Assembly: GCA_018333395.1 (NCBI GenBank)
Contig: JAGXSQ010000001.1
Location: 1-33,870, forward strand
DNA length: 33,870 nucleotides
Source of the DNA: Dethiobacter sp.
Lineage (GTDB): Bacteria > Bacillota_D > Dethiobacteria > Dethiobacterales > Dethiobacteraceae
Reading direction: 5' to 3'
Shown: piece by piece, positions 7,607 through 15,735 of the stretch
How positions within the stretch are numbered: position 1 is the stretch's first letter
How the letters are laid out: every line of letters starts with the position of its first letter
Position numbers and translations under genes: made by a program
Notes under the pieces: generated by a model
The model's database searches: none
Seen by the model: only the letters and a program-made list of their open reading frames with translations
Told to the model about the DNA's origin: nothing

Positions 7607-8223
7607 GGACACGCCCCGTTTAGCAGGAGATTAACGATCAGATCCAACGAATCCACGTCGGGAATAATCAGGAAATCTCCTTCAATACTGCCGGTAGCCG
7701 TGGCAAAGGCCGTTTTCAAGACTAGGACATGGTCTTCAGCCACATGGGCGTCTGCCAGTACTGTACCGAGAATAGCGCCGGCCATATCTACGGCCATGAG
7801 GGGGGGAGTTGGCAGAAAAGTCAGGTTGGTCATGTGGGAAAGCGCGTTCAGGTAGGCGGCCATGACAATATTCCCTACCTCCAGCAGCACGGAGCGCCCA
7901 AAATGTTCTTCTACCGAAGCATCTGCACCAGCCAGATCTTTAATCAGCGCCCGGGCGCTTTCCAGATCAAGAAGAAAAACCATATAAAAAGAAACCGCGC
8001 CGGGGGACTTAATATAGATACCGACAATAATCTCTTCCGCCCCGCCCAGCAGATCCGGAATATCACTAAGCGGCGATAGGGAAACATCCGGCACGTGCAT
8101 TTCCACTTTAGCAAAATTAAGCATCTGGGAGAGGGAGGTCATAGCATTGCCTACCCCGATGTTGCCCATCTCTTTCAAAACATCTAGCTTGAATTCCTTA
8201 CTCGTCGTCTTCGTATCACCCAA
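7603..8223 (-). CDS. cheC: CheY-P phosphatase CheC
   Basis: CheC dephosphorylates CheY-P and works with CheD. The 206-residue protein keeps both pseudo-symmetric active sites. The first is D-VLK-E-MG-N near residues 14-21; the second is S-VLL-E-VG-N near residues 110-117. In the first site the proline after the catalytic Asn comes 24 residues on rather than the usual 23, a one-residue insertion near NFAKVEMHVP. Start is TTG at 8223, preceded by AAGG. No ATG or GTG with a better ribosome site is present close by. It lies between cheY and cheD, and its stop overlaps the cheD ATG. Confidence 0.95.
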   Translation of the reverse strand: MGDTKTTSKEFKLDVLKEMGNIGVGNAMTSLSQMLNFAKVEMHVPDVSLSPLSDIPDLLGGAEEIIVGIYIKSPGAVSFYMVFLLDLESARALIKDLAGADASVEEHFGRSVLLEVGNIVMAAYLNALSHMTNLTFLPTPPLMAVDMAGAILGTVLADAHVAEDHVLVLKTAFATATGSIEGDFLIIPDVDSLDLIVNLLLNGACP

Positions 8224-8246
8224 GTTGCCTTAGCACCCCCTGCTGA

Positions 8247-8609
8247 CTACCCTGTTACTTTTTGTAAAGCGTTTATAATGCGTTCCGCCTGGAACGGCTT
8301 GACGATAAAGTCCCGAGCTCCGGCATTCAACGCCTCAATCACCAACGCCTTCTGCCCCATAGCACTGCAAACGACAATCTTAGCTTGTGGATCAAACTCC
8401 ATAATCTTTTTTATGGCCGTGATACCGTCCATGCGCGGCATGGTGATATCCATTGTCACCAAGTCCGGCCGCAATTCCCGGTACTTGTCGACCGCATACT
8501 GCCCGTCTTCCGCCTCTCCGACCACCTGGTAGCCGTTTTTTTCCAGAATGTTGCGCAGAGTCATCCGCATAAACGCCGTGTCATCTGTAATCAAAACCTG
8601 TCTGCCCAC
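8247..8609 (-). CDS. cheY: Chemotaxis response regulator CheY
   Basis: This single receiver domain of 120 residues carries the phosphoryl signal from CheA to the flagellar switch. It has Asp9 and Asp10, phospho-acceptor Asp54 in VTMDITMPRMDG, Ser82 at the switch Thr/Ser position, and Lys104 in FIVKPF. There is no output domain. The GTG start at 8609 is supported by a strong AAGGAGGT 7 nt upstream. The 112 nt between cheA and cheY hold no gene and no clear terminator. Its targets here are likely FliM and the two FliN proteins that carry EID peptides, and its phosphatases CheC and FliY. Confidence 0.97.
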   Translation of the reverse strand: MGRQVLITDDTAFMRMTLRNILEKNGYQVVGEAEDGQYAVDKYRELRPDLVTMDITMPRMDGITAIKKIMEFDPQAKIVVCSAMGQKALVIEALNAGARDFIVKPFQAERIINALQKVTG

Positions 8610-8721
8610 TGACCTACCTCCTTGCTAAATCGGACACTCATCCTCAAGCCCTGACGGACTTTTGGGGAACTGTTTGCTTAACGATAAACACCAGGCGTCA
8701 AAAAGCCCTCCAAGCCACTCA

Positions 8722-10722
8722 TCAGATCAGGCTAAACACATCGAGGATCAACGCCACCTTCCCATTACCCAGCACCGTCGCGCCCGCCACACCGCGAATT
8801 CCCTCCACTACTTTGCTGAGCGATTTAATAACGATTTCCTGCTGTCCAATCAATAAATCTACTACCAGACCAGCTTTTCTGTCGGCCGCCTCTACGACTA
8901 CCACGGAAAGGACTTCCTCCCGAACAGAGGCGGGAAGGCCTAAGGCTTCATCAAGATAAATCAAAGGAAGAACCTCATTGCGCAGGTTGATTACTTCACC
9001 TTTCTGGATCGTTTTGGTCTCTGCCGGAGTGACGTAGAGATTTTCGCGGATAGCTTCAATCGGTATGGCATAAATTTCCCCGGCGGCCTGGACAAGCAGC
9101 GCCTTGATGATGGCCAACGTCAGGGGCAATCTAATGTAAAAATGCGTCCCTTTGCCTACCGCCGTCTTGATATCGGTACTGCCGTTTATGCTTTCAATAG
9201 CGCTCTTAACCGCATCCATACCTACGCCGCGCCCGGAAATGTCCGTTACTTGTTCGGCGAGAGAAAACCCGTTGCGAAAAATCAGCCGGAGAGCTTCTTC
9301 GTCACTGAGTCGCTGTGCTTCCGCCGTACTAAGCAAGCCTTTTTGCACCGCTTTCGCCCGCACTTTGCTGTGGTCAATTCCCCGCCCGTCATCACTCACC
9401 CGAATCATCACATAAGAGCCCTCGTGCCGCGCTTCCAGCCAGATAGTGGACACCTCCGGCTTCCCGGCGCTCACTCTTTCCGCCGGAGATTCTATCCCGT
9501 GGTCAACGGCGTTGCGCAGCAAATGGACCAGCGGGTCGCCTATCTGGTTGACAATGGACCGATCTAGTTCCGTATCTTCTCCGCGAACTTCTAGGTTAAC
9601 TTTTTTGCCTTTCTCTTGGCTCAAATCGCGTACCATGCGGGGCAGACGGTCGAAGACCTGCTTGATGGGAACCATCCGCAGCTTCATCACGGCGCTTTGC
9701 AGTTCAGTCGTAATCCGGTCCAGCTGCTCCACAGCACTGTTCAGCTCTGTAGTCGCACCTGCTTTGCCTTGCTCCACCACGCTAGTCCGGTTGACTACCA
9801 ACTCACCGACGAGGTTAATCAGCTTGTCCAGCTTGTCCGTTTCCACCCGGACGGTCTTTTCCTGACTCCGGCGAAAGCCTCTTTTGCGCTCGGCACCGTT
9901 TTCCGGATCATCCATGGCCTGGTCGGGAGTAACGGCCGAGTCTGACAGCGCCACTGAACTCAAGTCCGCGAGCCGGCTGTCCATAATCAGCTCTTGAGCC
10001 ACTGCTGTAATGGAAACAGCCGTCACCTCGGCAATCTGTCCCAAAGTCGCCTGCAATACCGACACCGGCACGACCGTCAGTAAAACAACACAAAAGCTGT
10101 TCTCAAACTTCTCTTCTTCCAGCTCCTGCAACGAAGGCAGCGACTTGACCAGGTGGCCTGTTTTCTCCAGCGCCTTGAACACCATGTAGGCCCGGACTGA
10201 TTTCAGCAGACAGGTCTGTTCAAGCGTAATCCCGATAACCAGCGCCTGCTCGCCATGCGCCAAAGCATCCCGGATTGTTTCTTTCTCAAACTCGTCAAAG
10301 GCCAGTAAACCAGCCTGAGTTTTTTCTGCCTGACCGTTTGTCGGCTGGCAGCCAACCTCGCGAAGCTGGCAGACGATTTTTTCCAGCTGACTGGCATAAG
10401 TTTCCGGCTCGTCCAGCCGATCGAGCAGCATCTCCAGCAGGTCAAGCGACTCAAACAACACGTTGGCCACAGGTCTTTCCACCTGTATAACACCCTGCCG
10501 CAACAGGTCCAGAACGTTTTCCATCTGGTGGGTAAGGCTAGCCAAAGCATTGTACCCCATAGTGGCTGACATGCCTTTCAGGCTGTGAGCTACGCGGAAC
10601 ATCTCCTGCAGGGTTTCCTTGCTGCCAGGATTATGCTCCAAATCTAGCAAGGCTGTATTAAGATTTTGCAAATATTCCCGCGCCTCCGCTAGGAAAAGGT
10701 CCCGGTATTCGCTGGTATCCAT
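8722..10722 (-). CDS. cheA: Chemotaxis sensor histidine kinase CheA
   Basis: CheA autophosphorylates in receptor arrays and passes phosphate to CheY and CheB. The 666-residue protein has an HPt domain (residues 1-105) with phospho-His46 in VAHSLKG. A P2-type CheY/CheB docking domain follows (about 135-255), then a linker and a dimerisation domain starting at VETDKLDKLINLVGELV. The HATPase domain has an N-box (HLLRNAVDHGIE), GRGID and GRGVGMDAV. A C-terminal CheW-like domain ends at LILDVFSLI. ATG 10722 follows GGGGTGAAGCT. It lies just downstream of the receptor gene and upstream of cheY. Confidence 0.97.
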   Translation of the reverse strand: MDTSEYRDLFLAEAREYLQNLNTALLDLEHNPGSKETLQEMFRVAHSLKGMSATMGYNALASLTHQMENVLDLLRQGVIQVERPVANVLFESLDLLEMLLDRLDEPETYASQLEKIVCQLREVGCQPTNGQAEKTQAGLLAFDEFEKETIRDALAHGEQALVIGITLEQTCLLKSVRAYMVFKALEKTGHLVKSLPSLQELEEEKFENSFCVVLLTVVPVSVLQATLGQIAEVTAVSITAVAQELIMDSRLADLSSVALSDSAVTPDQAMDDPENGAERKRGFRRSQEKTVRVETDKLDKLINLVGELVVNRTSVVEQGKAGATTELNSAVEQLDRITTELQSAVMKLRMVPIKQVFDRLPRMVRDLSQEKGKKVNLEVRGEDTELDRSIVNQIGDPLVHLLRNAVDHGIESPAERVSAGKPEVSTIWLEARHEGSYVMIRVSDDGRGIDHSKVRAKAVQKGLLSTAEAQRLSDEEALRLIFRNGFSLAEQVTDISGRGVGMDAVKSAIESINGSTDIKTAVGKGTHFYIRLPLTLAIIKALLVQAAGEIYAIPIEAIRENLYVTPAETKTIQKGEVINLRNEVLPLIYLDEALGLPASVREEVLSVVVVEAADRKAGLVVDLLIGQQEIVIKSLSKVVEGIRGVAGATVLGNGKVALILDVFSLI

Positions 10723-10744
10723 AGCTTCACCCCGATTTTGTATG

Positions 10745-11923
10745 TTAAGACAGTTTGAAACGCATTGTCAGACGCTGCATTTTTTCCGCCATACCCGCCA
10801 GCTCCTGGGCCGCGGCAGCTGTTTCCTGGGCCCCGGCCGCCGTTTCCTCTGTGATGCTGGCCACTAGGTCCACGGAGCGGACTACGCGGCTGTTATCCTC
10901 CAACTGCTGCTGCGAAGCAATAGAAATATCCCCCACCATAGCCGCCACTTCTCTTGCTCCTTCAATAATGGTGTCAAGTGCCTGTCCGGCTTTTCCGGCC
11001 ACCACCGCGCCGCTTTCCACCACTGCCACGGCGGCGGTAGTCCCCTTTTGGATACCCAGAATCAACTGCTCTATATCTTTGGTCGCACTGCCGGACCGTT
11101 CCGCCAGCTTACGCACTTCATCGGCCACCACGGCAAAGCCTTTCCCGTGCTCACCGGCCCGGGCTGCTTCAATGGCGGCATTGAGCGCCAATAAATTGGT
11201 CTGCTCGGCAATCTCATTAATCACCTTAACAATTTCCCCGATTTGTAGCGAGCTGGCCCCCAACTCCTTAACCGTCCGATGGATTTGCCGCATACTGTCA
11301 ATCGCTTCCATAACGGATTTACCGCCGACCTGAGCCAGTTCCGCAGACTCAGCCGACGTCTTAGCCGCCTTCCGTGCGCTGTTTGTCACCTGTTGAATGG
11401 CCGCCGTAGCCTCATGGACGATGCCGGAAGCATTTTGCACTTCGTTCGCTTGACTCTGGTTTCCGGCGGCAATTTCCTCGGCGGAAGCGGCAATCTCCTG
11501 TGCGGAAGCCGCCAGTTGCTCCGACGCCTCCCTGATAATCTGCATCGCCTTGGCCAGACTTTTAAATTCCTTGTTGCAGGCTGCCGCCAGCCGGCCAAGT
11601 TCATCTTTGCTGCGTACTTCGGCACTGACCGTTAAATCTCCGGTGCCAACCTGTTCCATGACAGATACCAGCGACTGGAGCGGCCGGCTGACCATTTTCC
11701 GGGCTACCGCTCCCCCTCCGGCGATACTCAGAACCAGAATAGCGACGCCAGCAAGCAGTAGATTGCGTGTCATGGTCCCCAGAAATTCCTGCTGCCCAAC
11801 GCCGCCGGCAAGCAGTGAGCTGGCCGACCATAGGACAGTCACGCCGACGGCCAGCAAAATAAATACCCCCAGAAGGCTGATGAGCACGATAAGCTTCGCC
11901 TGCAGACTCCCTGTAAACTGCAT
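10745..11923 (-). CDS. Methyl-accepting chemotaxis protein with minimal extracellular part
   Basis: The 392-residue receptor has TM1 at about residues 8-32 and TM2 at about 53-72. Only about 20 residues lie between them, so there is no room for a usual extracytoplasmic sensor. A HAMP domain (about 73-125, [20 protein letters not shown]) follows, then the cytoplasmic signalling coiled coil. The conserved hairpin tip is present ([34 protein letters not shown] region). There is no C-terminal pentapeptide tether. ATG 11923 comes 2 nt after the cheW stop, and the GGGGGGG run at the end of cheW is its ribosome site. Its place between cheW and cheA suggests a core cluster receptor. It may sense membrane state, a cytoplasmic signal or a partner protein; that is inference. 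Confidence 0.94.
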   Translation of the reverse strand: MQFTGSLQAKLIVLISLLGVFILLAVGVTVLWSASSLLAGGVGQQEFLGTMTRNLLLAGVAILVLSIAGGGAVARKMVSRPLQSLVSVMEQVGTGDLTVSAEVRSKDELGRLAAACNKEFKSLAKAMQIIREASEQLAASAQEIAASAEEIAAGNQSQANEVQNASGIVHEATAAIQQVTNSARKAAKTSAESAELAQVGGKSVMEAIDSMRQIHRTVKELGASSLQIGEIVKVINEIAEQTNLLALNAAIEAARAGEHGKGFAVVADEVRKLAERSGSATKDIEQLILGIQKGTTAAVAVVESGAVVAGKAGQALDTIIEGAREVAAMVGDISIASQQQLEDNSRVVRSVDLVASITEETAAGAQETAAAAQELAGMAEKMQRLTMRFKLS

Positions 11924-11925
11924 TT

Positions 11926-12450
11926 TTATACCCCCCCAGAGATGGCAGGAGCCATCGGCTTGTCCAAGCGCAACTGGTCTAGGCCGACCTGCTCATCGCT
12001 GGAAAGGATCTTTTCCAGGTCAAGGATAATGAGCAAACGTTCGCCCAGCTTGCCTACTCCCTGGATAAACTCGGTTCTGGTGCCTACGAGACGCCGCGGA
12101 GGCGGCTCTACCGCTGCGGCCGTCAGGTGCAGCACTTCCGTGACCGAGTCCACAATCAACCCGACCAGGCTTTCCTGGATTTCCACAATAATAATCCTGG
12201 CCTTATCCTTTTCTCCTGTTACCGTAAGTCGGAAACGCTTGCGCAGGTCTACTACCGGTAACACTTCACCACGCAAATTGATCACGCCCTCAATAAATTC
12301 CAGCGACTGAGGGAGAGGCGTAATCTGGGAAATCTTCAGTACTTCCCTCACTTTCTGAATATCGACAGCAAACTCTTCTCCCTGCAGACAAAAAGCTACC
12401 AGTTGCAATTCTCCGCCCGCTTCTTCGGCCCTCTTGACCAGACCACTCAT
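11926..12450 (-). CDS. cheW: Chemotaxis coupling protein CheW
   Basis: CheW links receptors to CheA. The 174-residue protein is a single CheW domain beginning about residue 14, with ILQ-type strands ([14 protein letters not shown]), the [12 protein letters not shown] segment, [14 protein letters not shown] and the [10 protein letters not shown] loop. A C-terminal tail of about 30 residues (after [11 protein letters not shown]) exceeds the E. coli length slightly. ATG 12450 is preceded by GGAGGGAGACG at long spacing. It is directly downstream of the fliY-like gene and 2 nt upstream of the receptor start. Confidence 0.96.
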   Translation of the reverse strand: MSGLVKRAEEAGGELQLVAFCLQGEEFAVDIQKVREVLKISQITPLPQSLEFIEGVINLRGEVLPVVDLRKRFRLTVTGEKDKARIIIVEIQESLVGLIVDSVTEVLHLTAAAVEPPPRRLVGTRTEFIQGVGKLGERLLIILDLEKILSSDEQVGLDQLRLDKPMAPAISGGV

Positions 12451-12489
12451 GCTCTACGTCTCCCTCCGCAAAATTTAGCTTTTCTGTCA

Positions 12490-14136
12490 CTACTCGACAA
12501 TTTCAGTGATTTTTATACCATAATAGTCGTCCACCAGCACTACTTCCCCGCGGGCGACTAGCTTACCGTTAGCCAAAATATCCACCGGATCGGCGGCGCT
12601 GTTGTCGAGCTCTAAAACAGCGCCGCCGGTCAGGCGGAGCAAGTCTTTTATGGAAAGAATACAGCGGCCAAACAACCCCGCCACTCTGACAGGAATGTCC
12701 CGGATCAGGTCAAGGGGGATAATGCTCTCCTGTTCTTCTTTATCGGCAACATCTTCCCGCCAGGCACGCTGCGGAGCCGTTATGCCTGCTACCGACGTCT
12801 CCCTGACCCCAGGCGGCGTCTGCATAGCAGCTGGAAGGCCGGACAGTTCCAGTTCCTCCGACAGCGGTGCGGCAGACTCGGTAAGCGGTGTCAGCAGCTC
12901 TCTTACCATCCGGCGGGCAAATTCCACCGGCAGCAACTGCACCAGCTCGCTGTCGAGCAGGTCTTCCACGTGCAGTCTAAAGGAAACCTGAACGAGAGGT
13001 TCGTTTCCCAGGTTCTCGTCAATAGCGACGTCAGAGACGCCTAGGTCTTTGCATTCCACCTCCGGCGGTGAAATATCAATGGCGCGCTGGAACATGTCCG
13101 ACATGGCGGTGGCTGCCGAACCCACCATCTGGTTCATGGCCTCACCGACAGCACTCAGGTATATGGCCTCCAGCTTTTCCGGAAGCGGCAGCTCCGGTTC
13201 CCCCATCATTAGTTTGGCAATCAGCCCCGCATCGCGCTCGCTGATAATCAGGACGTTGCTCCCGGCTAAGCCGCTAAGATAACGGATCCTGACGACCACG
13301 CTGGGGTGGGGAAACTGCAGCTTAAATTTCTGGGCCGTGGTCATGGAAACCTGCGGCGTAGTAATATTAACTCTCCGGTCAAGCAGGGTGGAGAGCGCTG
13401 TCGCCGCAGCCCCCATGGAAATATTGCCAATTTCAGCAATGGTGTCAGATTCCAGAGGCGCAAGTCTTTCTTTCTGGTGGCCGGACGACTCCTTGGCCGC
13501 CGGCGCCGGAGTCTCTGCCAGCGGCGCGATCAGTTCTTTAGCCATCTGGCGAGCAAAATCAACCGGCAGTAACTGCAGCAACTCGCTATCGATCAAGTCC
13601 TCCACATGTAACCTAAAAGAAACCCGGACAAGCGTCTTGTTCTCTAGGTGTCCGTCAACATCGCTATCATCGCTGCTAAAGTCTTTGTACTCCACCTCCG
13701 GCGGTGAAATATCAATGGTGCGCTGGAACATGTCCGACATGGCGGTGGCCGTCGAACCCATCATCTGGTTCATCGCCTCGCTAACGGCACTCAAATATAT
13801 TTCTTCCAGCTTTTCCGGGATCGGCAGGTCTGGATCTCCCATCATCAGATTAGCAATCAGCCCCGCATCGCGCTCGCTAATAATCAGGATGTTATTCCCG
13901 GCCAAGCCGCTAATGTAACGAACATTAATGACCACGCAGGGAGTTTGAAGCTTCAGCCGGGTCTCCCTTGCCGTAGTCATGGAAACCTGCGGCGTGGTAA
14001 TATTAACTCTCCGGTCAAGCAAGGTGGAGAGCGCTGTTGCCGCAGCCCCCATGGAAATATTGCCAATTTCAGCAAGGGTGTCAGCTTCCATGGGCTCAAG
14101 TTTTTCTTGCAGATTAGCAGGTGTGTCCTCCGCCAC
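12490..14136 (-). CDS. fliY: FliY-like switch protein with tandem duplicated CheC phosphatase domains
   Basis: The 548-residue C-ring protein has two CheC-type domains (about residues 13-212 and 225-424), a linker of about 45 residues and a C-terminal FliN/SpoA domain (about 472-548, ending in GEVVLVDDYYGIKITEIVE). FliY of B. subtilis type is near 380 residues with one CheC domain, so this is an internal duplication. Each copy keeps both phosphatase sites: D19-E23-N26-P49 and S116-E120-N123-P146, repeated 212 residues later (D231/E235/N238, S328/E332/N335). The usual N-terminal CheY-binding EIDxLL peptide is absent. Start is GTG 14136 after AAGGCGG. Expected role: C-ring assembly plus removal of phosphate from CheY-P at the motor. 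Activity of all four sites is inferred from motifs. Confidence 0.93.
   Translation of the reverse strand: MAEDTPANLQEKLEPMEADTLAEIGNISMGAAATALSTLLDRRVNITTPQVSMTTARETRLKLQTPCVVINVRYISGLAGNNILIISERDAGLIANLMMGDPDLPIPEKLEEIYLSAVSEAMNQMMGSTATAMSDMFQRTIDISPPEVEYKDFSSDDSDVDGHLENKTLVRVSFRLHVEDLIDSELLQLLPVDFARQMAKELIAPLAETPAPAAKESSGHQKERLAPLESDTIAEIGNISMGAAATALSTLLDRRVNITTPQVSMTTAQKFKLQFPHPSVVVRIRYLSGLAGSNVLIISERDAGLIAKLMMGEPELPLPEKLEAIYLSAVGEAMNQMVGSAATAMSDMFQRAIDISPPEVECKDLGVSDVAIDENLGNEPLVQVSFRLHVEDLLDSELVQLLPVEFARRMVRELLTPLTESAAPLSEELELSGLPAAMQTPPGVRETSVAGITAPQRAWREDVADKEEQESIIPLDLIRDIPVRVAGLFGRCILSIKDLLRLTGGAVLELDNSAADPVDILANGKLVARGEVVLVDDYYGIKITEIVE
12865..13464 (-). repeat. Direct repeat copy 2 within fliY (CheC domain 2)
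   Basis: This is the second copy of the 636-bp-spaced direct repeat. No net insertion or deletion is seen between copies. Differences cluster at the linker following the second active site of each copy (around residues 150-170 of each unit). Boundaries are approximate. Confidence 0.85.
13501..14100 (-). repeat. Direct repeat copy 1 within fliY (CheC domain 1)
   Basis: This segment matches the next copy at an exact 636-bp offset. For example, the bases around 14051-14075 recur at 13415-13439, and those around 13727-13745 recur at 13091-13109. Long stretches are identical at the DNA level, including third codon positions. Boundaries are approximate. Confidence 0.85.
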
Positions 14137-14201
14137 AAAGTTCCGCCTTTCGCGCAGTTTTTAACTCAGTTCGACAGCCAGCTACATATTCCTTCTGATT
14201 T

Positions 14202-14636
14202 TTATCCCAGCGTTTGCACTCTTTCCCGTAGGCTGACAATATGCCTGATGCGAACACCGAAATTTTCTCCCACCACCACGATTTCACCACGCGCAATCAG
14301 CTTTTCGTTCAAGAAAATATCTACCGGCTCCCCGGCCAGCCGGTCTAATTCAATAATGGTGCCTTGGCGGATTTTCAGTACCTCTCTCACCGTCTTCTTA
14401 ACCTGCCCTAGCCTTACAGTAACGTGCAACGGTATATCCAAGATAATTTCCAGATTGGAAAAGTCATACTGGCTGACGGCGACCGCCGGAGTGTCTTTTG
14501 TAGCTGGCGTTTGCTGCCCGGGCTTTACCGCTTGGGCGTTTGCCGGCACTGGCACCGGTTCGGGCGGGGAGGGGCTTCGATGCCGGACTTTTAGCAGCGC
14601 GTCGATTTCAGCCTGGGAAAGCAGGGCGTCGCTCAT
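14202..14636 (-). CDS. fliN: Flagellar motor switch protein FliN (first copy, with EID peptide)
   Basis: The 144-residue protein has an N-terminal ALLSQAEIDALL peptide at residues 4-15. This is the CheY-P-binding motif normally found on FliM. A Pro/Ala-rich linker (about residues 18-55) precedes a SpoA domain (about 60-138) with LDIPLHVTVRLGQ, the VREVLKIRQGTIIELDRLAGEPVDI core, and GEIVVVGENFGVRI. FliN builds the lower C-ring with FliM and contributes to export docking. ATG 14636 follows GGAGAAGGAGACG inside the end of fliM, with a 29-nt overlap. fliY follows after 65 nt without a clear promoter. Confidence 0.93.
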   Translation of the reverse strand: MSDALLSQAEIDALLKVRHRSPSPPEPVPVPANAQAVKPGQQTPATKDTPAVAVSQYDFSNLEIILDIPLHVTVRLGQVKKTVREVLKIRQGTIIELDRLAGEPVDIFLNEKLIARGEIVVVGENFGVRIRHIVSLRERVQTLG

Positions 14637-15615
14637 CGTCTCCTTCTCCTCTCAAGCCCAGCAACTGCAAAGCGCGGTGCCGGTGGCGAACGCCAGGCTG
14701 AGCTTTAAACACCGGCCTGTCTTCGACCATCACGGTCAGTGGTGTGCCTACTTTCTGATCCAATAAAATCACATCGCCCACCTCAAATTTCAGAAAATCG
14801 TCCACCCTGATCATCGTGTTGCCAAGCACCGCAGATACTTCTACACCTACTCTTTCCAGTACGTTCTCCAGGGCCCGGCGCTCGTTACCGGCTGACCGGT
14901 AAGAGGCTGAAAACCAGTGCTGGGCCGTCAAATTAGGCAGCACTCTTTCCAGTGTAATATAAGGGAAACAGAGATTAATCAACCCTTGAGAGTTGCGGAT
15001 CTGCGTCGTCATGGTAATCAGCGCCACCGTCTCATTGGAGGCAATCATCTGGTTAAACTGCGGGTTGGTATCCATGTTTTCAATCTCGGGAGACAGGGGC
15101 AGGATGTCCTCCCAGGCATAGCGCAGGTTTTCCAGCATTTTGGCCACAATGCGCCGCATGACGCTTATTTCAATTTCCGTCAGATCCCGGGTTTTTTTGG
15201 CCGTCTCCCCTCCTCCACCAAACAAAAGGTCAATAATGGGAAAAACAAACTGCGTGTTCGTCTCCAGCAAAGCGCTGCCTATTTCTTCGGTCGTTCTGAA
15301 GACCGTCATCAGGGTGGGCGTCGGCAGCGAGAAAATAAACTCCTCAAAAGTAACCTGAGAAACACCGGCCAGCTTGAGCTGGACCGGTGTGCGCAGGTAG
15401 GCGGAAAGGAAATTGGACAGTATGCGAGCAAAATTCTCATGGATAATATGCAGCGTCCTCATCTGTTCTTTGGAAAACTTGTTGGGTCGGCGAAAATCGT
15501 ACAGCATTACCTCGCCATCTGCAGAAGCAGCCGACTTTTGTTCCGGCTCTATCTGCCCGAGCGAGAGCGCCTTAACTAAAGAGTCAATTTCTGATTGGGA
15601 CAATACGTCGCGCAT
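14608..15615 (-). CDS. fliM: Flagellar motor switch protein FliM
   Basis: FliM forms the middle of the C-ring and receives CheY-P. The protein of about 335 residues begins with the CheY-binding peptide VLSQSEIDSLVKAL. A CheC-like middle domain follows (about residues 40-225: LHIIHENFARILSNFLS, FGGGGE), then a C-terminal SpoA domain (VSAVLGNTMIRVDDFLKFEVGDVILLD). The start is ATG 15615, preceded by GGCGGTGA at 5 nt. A GTG 11 codons upstream (15648) lacks a ribosome site. It is the first gene of the chemotaxis unit, divergent from the fapA-like gene. It overlaps fliN by 29 nt, and its C-terminus ends in a charged tail. Confidence 0.95.
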   Translation of the reverse strand: MRDVLSQSEIDSLVKALSLGQIEPEQKSAASADGEVMLYDFRRPNKFSKEQMRTLHIIHENFARILSNFLSAYLRTPVQLKLAGVSQVTFEEFIFSLPTPTLMTVFRTTEEIGSALLETNTQFVFPIIDLLFGGGGETAKKTRDLTEIEISVMRRIVAKMLENLRYAWEDILPLSPEIENMDTNPQFNQMIASNETVALITMTTQIRNSQGLINLCFPYITLERVLPNLTAQHWFSASYRSAGNERRALENVLERVGVEVSAVLGNTMIRVDDFLKFEVGDVILLDQKVGTPLTVMVEDRPVFKAQPGVRHRHRALQLLGLRGEGDDERRPAFPG

Positions 15616-15735
15616 GAACTTCACCGCCAGTCGTCTTTTACGTAACACCTCACGCTAAAGCTGCAGGGAAATGGTCTGTCTTAGCGAACTTTTTACAACA
15701 ACATACTAACAACCCACTCCTAAGGAGGCCTCAAA
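15616..15735. promoter_or_regulatory. Divergent intergenic region between fliM (-) and the fapA-like gene (+)
   Basis: These 120 bp must hold the 5' control of both genes. I see an inverted repeat CGCTAA (15653-15658) / TTAGCG (15681-15686), and the AT-rich stretch 15687-15710. The palindromes CTCCTAAGGAG and GAGGCCTC overlap the fapA Shine-Dalgarno. Neither a good sigma-A nor a FliA-type (TAAA...GCCGATAA) promoter could be read with confidence on either strand. Confidence 0.45.

Noticed and set aside
10755..11333. 192-codon plus-strand frame opposite the receptor gene
   Set aside because: It is a shadow of the Ala-rich signalling coiled coil. It has no ribosome site and its Ser/Thr/Ala composition is typical of antisense frames.
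15646..15648. GTG start for fliM at 15648
   Set aside because: No Shine-Dalgarno precedes it, while ATG 15615 has GGCGGTGA at 5 nt and gives the family N-terminus.
15616..15735. FliA-type promoter for fliM or fapA
   Set aside because: TAAA occurs on the minus strand but GACCATTT at the right distance does not match GCCGATAA, and no better pair was found.
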